Source: Chitinophaga niabensis
GTDB taxonomy: Bacteria; Bacteroidota; Bacteroidia; Chitinophagales; Chitinophagaceae
DNA length: 64,000 bases
Assembly (NCBI RefSeq): GCF_900129465.1
Contig: NZ_FSRA01000002.1
Location: forward strand, 496,001-560,000
Direction: 5' to 3'
In this document: positions 53,876 through 60,741 of the stretch, piece after piece
Layout: the number at the start of each line of letters is the position of its first letter
Numbering within the stretch: position 1 is the stretch's first letter
Program-made: the position numbers and the translations under genes
The notes under the pieces: generated by a model
The model's input: only the letters and a program-made list of their open reading frames with translations
What the model was told of the DNA's origin: nothing
Databases searched by the model: none

Positions 53876-54880
53876 ATGTTGAGCTATCCATTTTCAACCA
53901 AGCCGCACATGCGGTTTATCATTAAAGGCGTGCCAGAAGAAGAAATTACCCTTACCACTGAAATCCCATTGCAGTATCGCCCACATATCTATCCCTATGC
54001 TCAGGCTATTCTTGAAGAATCCGCTGCGGTGAGTATTATTCACCAGGTAATGCAGATCAATGGATTCACTGTCTGCAACCATATATTCTTTGCCAGGAAG
54101 AACATAATGCTTGCTCCTTATTCTGCCGAACCTGTTTCGGCTCTTCATTTTATGATGAAAGGAAGCATCCGCTGCGAACTGGCCGATGTGGGATCTCTAT
54201 GGTTACGTGCAGGACAGTTCGGGTTCTTCAATGTAAGCAACGCCAGCCATAAAGCCTGGCTGGAAAAAGGTGGAGTGTATGAATCCTTCCACATTGATTT
54301 CACTCGTGAGCAATTACTGGCACTGGCCCCCTATTCAGATCTGATCAAAAAGCTGCTGGATAAGTCGGAAAAAAACCAATCTGCCTATGTAATGCCTTCT
54401 GCGGGAATAATGATCAACCGTCTTTATGAACTCATCAATGAAATACGCCAAACCTTCCCCTCTTATAAAATGAAAGAGCTTGAATTGCCTGCTAACATCT
54501 CTTTACTAATGGCCAATGCCCTAAAGGATGCAGAGCAAAGTTCTATTTCCGTTCCAGCCAATGACGATACACTTCTCTTTACAACCATCCATGCTTACAT
54601 CCTTAATAATTTATCCCGGGAATTAGGCAATGTTGAAATTGCCCGCGATTATAATATCAGCGTTTCTAAGCTTAAAACAGGATACAAAAAAGTCTATGCG
54701 GAATCACTGCAGTCGTTTGTAAGACGCGCCAGGCTGGAAACCGCCAGAGAACTCATTCTTACTACAAATCTCACAATGCATAAAATATCGGAAATGGTAG
54801 GTTACGGGGACTATGGGAATTTCAGCAGAAGGTATCGCGCTTACTTCGGGCATCCTCCCAGTGAAGTTGTACGGCGGTAA
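53876..54880 (+). CDS. AraC family transcriptional regulator
   Basis: A 334-residue regulator. The N-terminal 220 residues are a sensor region with a cupin-like middle (LHFMMKGSIRCELADVGSLW and GQFGFFNVSNASHKAW). The C-terminal AraC domain has VEIARDYNISVSKLKTGYKK, ARELILTTNLTMHKISEMVG and YGDYGNFSRRYRAYFGHPP. In Bacteroidota such proteins often regulate a neighbouring uptake or secondary-metabolite gene set. It is 220 bp from the HTH/kinase pair; that gap contains two TGTCC(A/G)ATA words (54892-54912) and no gene. Confidence 0.9.
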   Translation: MLSYPFSTKPHMRFIIKGVPEEEITLTTEIPLQYRPHIYPYAQAILEESAAVSIIHQVMQINGFTVCNHIFFARKNIMLAPYSAEPVSALHFMMKGSIRCELADVGSLWLRAGQFGFFNVSNASHKAWLEKGGVYESFHIDFTREQLLALAPYSDLIKKLLDKSEKNQSAYVMPSAGIMINRLYELINEIRQTFPSYKMKELELPANISLLMANALKDAEQSSISVPANDDTLLFTTIHAYILNNLSRELGNVEIARDYNISVSKLKTGYKKVYAESLQSFVRRARLETARELILTTNLTMHKISEMVGYGDYGNFSRRYRAYFGHPPSEVVRR

Positions 54881-55102
54881 AATGTCCAATAAGACAACAA
54901 ATATGTCCGATACGCTATTTTATTTTAATGTTAATTATCTCAACTTTATAGAAGAAGATACAGATGTATTAACCCGGCCTTATTTTTAGCTTGAGATATG
55001 AGCGAATATTTAACTATTGCGGCGCAGAGTTAAATACGGTTATGTTATTGTTATTACCCATCATTTCACCTTTAGAGATTACCATATAAATTAGTGTTAT
55101 CC

Positions 55103-55372
55103 ATGACTAAGGACACCCTGCAGCGCTTAGAGCGTATTGACCGACTTATCCAAACTAAAGCCACTGGAACCCCTACGAAACTAGCCAGTAGAATTGGCAT
55201 ATCTGAGAGATGTGTTTATAAGTACCTCAATCTGATGAAGGACTTTGGAGCACCTATTAAATTTGATAATGGGCGGCAAAGTTATTATTATGATGAAGAG
55301 GGGTATTTTAAAATCTCCTTTTTCTTCAAAAAGCATGTTGAGTTATTGATAATAATTCCATTTATACTCTAA
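55103..55372 (+). CDS. Small HTH (type 11 / DeoR-like) protein
   Basis: An 89-residue protein from the ATG at 55103 (MTKDTLQRLERIDRLIQTKA). The winged helix-turn-helix is GTPTKLASRIGISERCVYKY followed by LNLMKDFGAPIKFDNGRQSY. The C-terminus is hydrophobic (HVELLIIIPFIL). It ends 9 bp before the kinase gene, so the two are probably cotranscribed. Similar small HTH proteins precede peptide-modification genes in Bacteroidota; whether it regulates this operon is inferred. Confidence 0.75.
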   Translation: MTKDTLQRLERIDRLIQTKATGTPTKLASRIGISERCVYKYLNLMKDFGAPIKFDNGRQSYYYDEEGYFKISFFFKKHVELLIIIPFIL

Positions 55373-55381
55373 AATTAATTT

Positions 55382-57538
55382 ATGACTGAGGAGAATATTG
55401 TAAATATAGAAATAGATCAAACAGAGCAACCAATTAATAAACTTAGTAAGGCAGAAAAAAAAAGTGGTAAGCGAATTGGTTACAATTACATTATTCTAAA
55501 AAGCTTTAAGGAAAGCAAAAAGAATGATGTAGTCAAATGTTTATATATTAAAAGCTTATTTGATTTTGGGATTTGTGTAATCAAGGAAGGAACATATGGA
55601 GACGCGAAAGACATTCATGGCCGCGATATTAAAGATAGACTCATTTGGCAGAAAGAATTACATCAAATTTTACAGGATAAAGTACGAATACCCAAATTTC
55701 TAGGTTCGTTTGAAGAAAATGGAAATTATTATTTGGCAATTGAGAGAATCAAAGGCGAATCTTTAGGAGAATATTTTAAGAAGCACAAAGGCACAATTAG
55801 AGATTCGATTATTAATGGAACAAAAAAAGGAATGAAGATCCTAAATTTACTTATTCAAATTGCCGCAATACTGGAAAAAATACATGAACTAAGATTTATT
55901 CACAGGGATGTAACAACTAATAATTTCATCATAACACCTGGAAACAAAATCGCAATTATTGACATGGAACTAACCTATTCACTGGACAGACAATTTCCTT
56001 CCCCTCCCTTTATGCTCGGAACTAGAGGATTTATGTCCCCTGAGCAGGAAGCTGCCAATATTTATCCAAGCACTAAGGAAGACATATACTCATTTGGTAT
56101 GATTATGCTACACGCTTGGTGCGACATCAACCCATTAAAACTAAATAACACTGAAGGAAAGGATGTAGAAAGAAAGGTTTCTTTCTTAATACCAGATCAA
56201 AAAATAGCTAAAATAATTACGGATTGTTTACAACCGATAAGTTCTAATCGCCCAACGGCTAAAGGGATCCAGGAAACCCTTATAGAATATCGAAAAGATC
56301 TAAAATCAAGAAAAAGCAGAAAACTGTCAACCAAATCCTATTATTCAAATGAAGAGATTCTTGAAACATTGCAGAAATCGATTTTTTCACTAGAAAGTCC
56401 ATTATTCTTCACTGAGGAAAAAGGTTGGTTTTCTGAGAGTATGCGGCAAGACCCAACTCCTAAATTAGATAATGATAAAATTACTAAGGCTTGGTACGCC
56501 AGTTTCAGTAAAGGTATCGCAGGCATACTTTATTATCTTAGTATTGCAAAAAAGGCCGGCTTGGATATCTCTCCAACTCAAAAAGCTACTACAGTTGGAA
56601 TGCAATTAATTATTAATAAATACTCCGACAGATTAAATAACTCAAACCCAGGGCTACATTTTGGATCAGATGGAATTGCCTCTACATTGTCGTTCGCATT
56701 AAACACTGGCTTAATTGAATGGCAGCCTAACTATGACACTTGGATTGCGCAATTATTGGAAAGACGGTTAGAGAATTATGGAATTGCAACTGGAATCGCC
56801 GGTCAAGGCATTGCAAACCTACATTGCAAAGATTATAATCCCAAGGCAACTATTATTCGGCTTGAACAAATTGTTGGAAATATTTTGGAAAGACAAGAAA
56901 TAAAATTGGGGGGGGATAAAGAGAAGAATCAAAGTTTGGGATTTCTTCATGGCGATGCAGGAGTGATATTTTTTCTACTGGAATTTGGTCGAACATATCA
57001 ACATAAAGGAACATTACAGGTTGTAGAAAGAAAGTTGGAAGAACTAATGAAAAAGGTCAGGAATTCAGAAAAAGGGAAGTACCTACAGAATGCTAAAGCT
57101 CAAAAAACTGGACATGGATGGGGTGAAGGATTAGCAGGGATCGCTTTTACCTTCTTAAGAGCATATGATTTATTTCAGCATCCAGCGTACAAAGAATTCT
57201 CAAAAGAAATACTATTCAATATTCCAGAAAAAATCTTGATAGGAAGCCTTAGTCAGTATGCTGGTTTAAGTGGCATAGCTGAAGTTTATATAGAAGCTTC
57301 TAGAATTTTGAAAGAAGAAGAATGGAAGAAGCGAACTGATCACATCGCTCAGCTCATAATGAATCTGAAAAAAGTACATCCGAAATATGGCCCATATTGG
57401 CTAGTTGAGAAAGAAAGGCAGCCTGTAGGGAATTTTATGATTGGCACAAGTGGAATTCTTCATTTTCTTACCCGGTATGTAAATCCAGATCTTATTCACT
57501 TCCCTTTATTTCCAGAAAAATATAGCTTCACTTCATAA
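55382..57538 (+). CDS. Protein kinase fused to LanC-like domain (LanKC-related, no lyase domain)
   Basis: A 718-residue two-domain protein. The N-terminal kinase (about 30-315) has the catalytic lysine in ICVIKEG (K68), the loop FIHRDVTTNNFI (D176, N181), the metal aspartate in IIDMELTY (D194) and GTRGFMSPEQ as APE-type motif. The C-terminal LanC-like alpha-toroid (about 365-718) shows seven GxxG turns, for example SKGIAGILYYL, GIAGQGIANL, GDAGVIFFL, GEGLAGIAF and GTSGILHFL. The zinc ligands of true LanC are missing: WCxG is WGEG (580-583) and CHG is YAG (626-628). This resembles class III LanKC synthetases, but the phospho-Ser/Thr lyase domain that precedes the kinase there is absent. It may phosphorylate a peptide or protein bound by the LanC-like domain. 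No signal peptide; cytoplasmic. Confidence 0.85.
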   Translation: MTEENIVNIEIDQTEQPINKLSKAEKKSGKRIGYNYIILKSFKESKKNDVVKCLYIKSLFDFGICVIKEGTYGDAKDIHGRDIKDRLIWQKELHQILQDKVRIPKFLGSFEENGNYYLAIERIKGESLGEYFKKHKGTIRDSIINGTKKGMKILNLLIQIAAILEKIHELRFIHRDVTTNNFIITPGNKIAIIDMELTYSLDRQFPSPPFMLGTRGFMSPEQEAANIYPSTKEDIYSFGMIMLHAWCDINPLKLNNTEGKDVERKVSFLIPDQKIAKIITDCLQPISSNRPTAKGIQETLIEYRKDLKSRKSRKLSTKSYYSNEEILETLQKSIFSLESPLFFTEEKGWFSESMRQDPTPKLDNDKITKAWYASFSKGIAGILYYLSIAKKAGLDISPTQKATTVGMQLIINKYSDRLNNSNPGLHFGSDGIASTLSFALNTGLIEWQPNYDTWIAQLLERRLENYGIATGIAGQGIANLHCKDYNPKATIIRLEQIVGNILERQEIKLGGDKEKNQSLGFLHGDAGVIFFLLEFGRTYQHKGTLQVVERKLEELMKKVRNSEKGKYLQNAKAQKTGHGWGEGLAGIAFTFLRAYDLFQHPAYKEFSKEILFNIPEKILIGSLSQYAGLSGIAEVYIEASRILKEEEWKKRTDHIAQLIMNLKKVHPKYGPYWLVEKERQPVGNFMIGTSGILHFLTRYVNPDLIHFPLFPEKYSFTS

Positions 57539-58445
57539 GCACCTTTGTTCCATTTAAATCCAAACGGTAGTACTTATCCCGTTTAACATACAACGCTTGA
57601 AAATTGTTTTCCTTGCGATTAGAACCAACATGGATCATTTTCCAGTTAAAAAGTGGGGAAATATGTTCAATGACAGCATGTCCCGTAATAATAGATCTTA
57701 CACCATACTTTGACAAAGCAGCATTAATAGTTTCTTCCTCATCTGTCCCAGAATCGTGTCCCCTTAAATTGAGTGGAGACTCAACGCTATTATATATTAA
57801 TTGGAGAAGTGGGTCAGAAAACGTTCTATTAGCATGCATATAGTATTTTCTTGCTGCATCATTAATTTCTTTCAGGTTAAGATCAAAATTCAATAACTCC
57901 CTGGAAATGCCGCCGTGAACGAACAGTAAATCTCCTATTTTTTCAATAATGTTTTTTGTTTTAAGCCATCTCCATATTTCCATATTACCATCAAACAAGG
58001 TAATGTAAGCATTCCTACCCTTTTTTAGCTGATTTGCATATCTTGGCTGCAGCTCTCTCCAAGCTCCATTCAAACTAACAATTTCATGATCCCCAAGAAT
58101 AAAATGCACATATCCTCCATACTTCTGTGCCTTACCTTCCAGTCCATATAAAAACCACAGGCTCTCAACAAATTGCTCACCCTGGTCAAAAAGATTTCCC
58201 AAGATAACGAGATGTCCATCTTCAAAAGTCCAGTTCAATTGTGAATTAATTACCCTTGCCTTCTGAAGAAGTCTGCTTAATGCAACAAAATCTCCTTCAA
58301 TATCTGAAAGTATAAATAATTTTTTAGGCTCTGGGTATATTGCTTGCTCTACTGTCAATTGCGACTTTAATACAACTGAAAAATACCCATCTTTATCAGC
58401 AGCCTCTTGCGGTAATTCTAAAGGTAACCTAGCATGGAAGCCCAT
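57528..58445 (-). CDS. Calcineurin-like metallophosphoesterase paralogue with altered metal site
   Basis: A 305-residue protein homologous to the C-terminal half of the 847-residue protein at 60.7-63.3 kb. Fold and motifs are kept but changed at key places: LSDIEGDF (D48, E50) as in the paralogue, GNLFDQG (83-89) where the paralogue has GDMFDRG, and GDHE (118-121) for GNHE; VHGGIS and ITGHAV are intact. Loss of the bridging aspartate (Asp to Asn at 84) should weaken or abolish phosphatase activity. There is no signal peptide. It is the last gene of a minus-strand set (9 bp after the CPSC lipoprotein) and overlaps the end of the kinase gene by 11 bp. Confidence 0.82.
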   Translation of the reverse strand: MGFHARLPLELPQEAADKDGYFSVVLKSQLTVEQAIYPEPKKLFILSDIEGDFVALSRLLQKARVINSQLNWTFEDGHLVILGNLFDQGEQFVESLWFLYGLEGKAQKYGGYVHFILGDHEIVSLNGAWRELQPRYANQLKKGRNAYITLFDGNMEIWRWLKTKNIIEKIGDLLFVHGGISRELLNFDLNLKEINDAARKYYMHANRTFSDPLLQLIYNSVESPLNLRGHDSGTDEEETINAALSKYGVRSIITGHAVIEHISPLFNWKMIHVGSNRKENNFQALYVKRDKYYRLDLNGTKVLMK

Positions 58446-58454
58446 ATAAATTGC

Positions 58455-58994
58455 TTATAAATGTTTATTAAAAAAATTATGTAGATCTTGCTTAACGGTT
58501 CTAGGATATGCATTTACCCTTTTATATGCCTTTCCCTCGAACGTGTAATAAATGGCAGGATTAGCTTCAAACAAGTTAAATTTTGCCGCCAAATTAATGC
58601 TATCTAATATTAGCTGCCCCGGAATTATTGGAAGCTCTCCCTTCCTCTCCCTAAAATATGAATTAACTGTTTTTCTCCCTGCTGCCATCGAAATAACAAT
58701 TATGCACCTTTCATCAAGACGATCCTTATAACTAAGAATACTATCAATTGTCTTATCCAAGCAGGAGGGACAACTCTCTCTAATTGGAACAATGAGAAAG
58801 GCAAGGGAATCTCTCAATTTTTCCCCGGCAACTGCTCCGTAAGTAATCGCTTCCAATTGTTGGAAAACAGAATCCTGCTTCCCCGGTTCGTCAATCCAAA
58901 AAGCATTATTCCTGTTGCTCACCCCACTTTCCTTACAGGAAAGGAAACCTAATAAGCATATTAAAACGCATATACAGATATTTACTGTTTTCAT
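58455..58994 (-). CDS. CPSC-motif lipoprotein (thioredoxin-like)
   Basis: A 179-residue lipoprotein: MKTVNICICVLICLLGFLSC has a lipobox ending in C20. The mature part has IRESCPSCLDKTIDSIL, a CxxC motif at about residues 75-78 in the place of a thioredoxin active site, then CIIVISMAAGRKTVNSYF and PGQLILDSINLAAKFNL. A thiol-disulfide or cysteine-handling role outside the cytoplasm is likely. It lies 6 bp after the DUF4221 gene. Confidence 0.7.
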   Translation of the reverse strand: MKTVNICICVLICLLGFLSCKESGVSNRNNAFWIDEPGKQDSVFQQLEAITYGAVAGEKLRDSLAFLIVPIRESCPSCLDKTIDSILSYKDRLDERCIIVISMAAGRKTVNSYFRERKGELPIIPGQLILDSINLAAKFNLFEANPAIYYTFEGKAYKRVNAYPRTVKQDLHNFFNKHL

Positions 58995-59000
58995 GTAATA

Positions 59001-60257
59001 CTATTTTTCTGTCAAATTTGTTCTCCTTTCATCTACATACTCTAATCGAACAAAATGGATCGCCTTTTCATCATTATAATTAGTTCTTGTATAAATTGCC
59101 CCTTCAGGAGTAATAAATAACTGTACAAAGCTTATCCCTGAAGGCAGTTCAGATTCCCCAATAATTCTAAATGAATCATCAAAAATTAACACATATCCCT
59201 TACTGGCAGCTTTCGTTGTATCTTGCCTATCTTGTCTAATTCTAGATGAACCAGTCGTGAAGAGCCTAAGGTATCTTTTATGAGCTTGATCATAAAAAAC
59301 AGGACCGTATCTACCGCTCTTTGCGTAATGATCTCCCTCTTCCCTTCTATCTTCTACTACCTCTCCGGCAAAAGGCTTAATATCAGCTACTTGCTGCTGG
59401 CTTCTTCCCCAAAAAGACCTGCTTGTATCTACTAGGTCAGTTACGTACATATTAGGATCGGCGGAAAAACTCATTACAAACTCTCTTTTTTCATTTATAC
59501 AATAAGAGAAATTCAAATAATAATACCCAAAATATCCTTCCTGGTATACTTTAGGAAAACTATAGATTAAAGATGGTTTCTCCTCTTTCTTGTTGAAACA
59601 ATAAACCAATCTCAAATTTTGCTGGGCAGATAAGGATCTTGAGGTTGCATAAGCAGGCCGGATTGAGGAGTAAAGAATGTCACCATCGAAAAAAGGAGGG
59701 GCTGTATTATCCAATCTTGTCTGGAAAAGGGATGAAAGGAAATCACTTCCAAGATGCTTACGCCCCTTTTCTTCAAGCAGTTTTATACTAGATTTTATTG
59801 CCCCAGAAGAATCCATCACATATAAACCATGCCTCGTTGCTGTTAATATAGTGTCAAGTTTCCAGCAATAAGTAGTTACATTATTCATCTTTTTCCCGAC
59901 CAATGAGTCATGCAAATATATTCTTCTCTCTAGATTGCCTGTTTTGACATTGTAAATACAAATGGAATGTGACATTTTATTTAGGAAAGCAGCGTACGTC
60001 GTACCTCCATCCTGAAACACATTAAAGGAATTAATAAGATGATAAAAGTCATCGGGTAAAGAAAAGTGTAAACTATCGCGAGTAGCTTTTAAGCCTATTT
60101 TATTATAGTCAGGCTCATAATATATATACTGACTCTGTAGCAAAGTAGTCGGTCGATAAGATTCTTTACATCCCGTAGAAACTAATTGAAAGAATATGCA
60201 CAGAAAAGAAAATCCGGATAAAGCTACAAATTTCCGTGTTTTAACATAAGTTACCAT
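59001..60257 (-). CDS. DUF4221 family lipoprotein
   Basis: A 418-residue lipoprotein from the ATG at 60257. The signal ends in LVSTGC and KESYRP follows. The DUF4221 body has repeated beta-propeller-like strands: INSFNVFQDGGTTYAAFLN, GLYVMDSSGAIKSSI, FDGDILYSSIRPAYA and VLIFDDSFRIIGESEL. The family is found in Bacteroidota next to small secreted peptides and thioredoxin-like proteins, as here. Its molecular role is unknown. It starts 90 bp after the peptide gene, with a hairpin in between. Confidence 0.82.
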   Translation of the reverse strand: MVTYVKTRKFVALSGFSFLCIFFQLVSTGCKESYRPTTLLQSQYIYYEPDYNKIGLKATRDSLHFSLPDDFYHLINSFNVFQDGGTTYAAFLNKMSHSICIYNVKTGNLERRIYLHDSLVGKKMNNVTTYCWKLDTILTATRHGLYVMDSSGAIKSSIKLLEEKGRKHLGSDFLSSLFQTRLDNTAPPFFDGDILYSSIRPAYATSRSLSAQQNLRLVYCFNKKEEKPSLIYSFPKVYQEGYFGYYYLNFSYCINEKREFVMSFSADPNMYVTDLVDTSRSFWGRSQQQVADIKPFAGEVVEDRREEGDHYAKSGRYGPVFYDQAHKRYLRLFTTGSSRIRQDRQDTTKAASKGYVLIFDDSFRIIGESELPSGISFVQLFITPEGAIYTRTNYNDEKAIHFVRLEYVDERRTNLTEK

Positions 60258-60288
60258 GGCCAAGTTATTCCTAATTGATTGATAATTA

Positions 60289-60318
60289 AAGCTGGCCTAA
60301 GATATCTTAGACCAGCTT
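60289..60318 (-). terminator. Hairpin between the peptide gene and the DUF4221 gene
   Basis: A long palindrome (AAGCTGG / CCAGCTT arms, with the self-complementary CTAAGATATCTTAG inside) is followed on the minus strand by TTTAATTAT. It lies 30 bp after the peptide stop and probably stops part of the transcripts, so that the peptide is made in larger amounts than the downstream lipoproteins. Confidence 0.6.
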
Positions 60319-60347
60319 CAGTAAATAATTAAACAATTGATTAGGTA

Positions 60348-60635
60348 TTAGTCCGCAGTAGTGCTATACTCTGTCGGATTGCCATTAACTCCTGTAAGGG
60401 TAAGAAGGTCTGTACCAGAAGCAACGCCAGTTACTGAGTAAGAACAAGTTTCTCTCACAACTTGATCAATTGTACAAGTTAATGGAGAAACGTCATTTGC
60501 ATCAATAGGGAAGCTTTCTGGAATTAATGTTCCATTAATGGCGTTTCCTCTTGCATTTGCAGATTGAGAGCCTAAGATAGTAGTCACGCCCGCTGCAGCA
60601 ACGAGCAGCATGCCTACAAAAGAGTACCTTTTCAT
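60348..60635 (-). CDS. Small secreted two-cysteine peptide precursor
   Basis: A 95-residue protein. The first 28 residues (MKRYSFVGMLLVAAAGVTT, then LGSQSANA) form a signal peptide cut after ANA. The mature 67 residues contain only two cysteines, C54 in PLTCTID and C64 in RETCSYS, and are rich in serine and threonine (about 17). The layout resembles the NVEALA-type and DUF6520-type small peptides of Bacteroidota, which also sit next to beta-propeller or DUF4221 lipoproteins, but no exact family is recognised. A disulfide is plausible given two CxxC lipoproteins next door. Confidence 0.7.
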   Translation of the reverse strand: MKRYSFVGMLLVAAAGVTTILGSQSANARGNAINGTLIPESFPIDANDVSPLTCTIDQVVRETCSYSVTGVASGTDLLTLTGVNGNPTEYSTTAD

Positions 60636-60643
60636 AAATTATC

Positions 60644-60740
60644 TTTTTAAAGTGAGAAATAAGAAAATAATTACAATACAAATCTACCAGCGTTGGCTGC
60701 ACAAAACGTTCAGTTTTCTACATTTTTCTCACTTTAAAAA
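60644..60740. repeat. Perfect 16-bp inverted repeat around the peptide promoter
   Basis: 60644-60659 (TTTTTAAAGTGAGAAA) and 60725-60740 (TTTCTCACTTTAAAAA) are exact reverse complements, 65 bp apart. One arm ends 1 bp before the stop of the upstream gene, and the other lies 8 bp before the peptide start codon; the promoter is in the loop. Confidence 0.85.
60679..60686 (-). promoter_or_regulatory. -7 element (TAGATTTG) of the peptide gene
   Basis: Read on the minus strand, a match to TAnnTTTG about 43 bp before the ATG at 60635, inside the loop of the inverted repeat. A TTTTG lies 15 bp upstream, somewhat close for a -33 element. Confidence 0.4.
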
Positions 60741-60741
60741 A

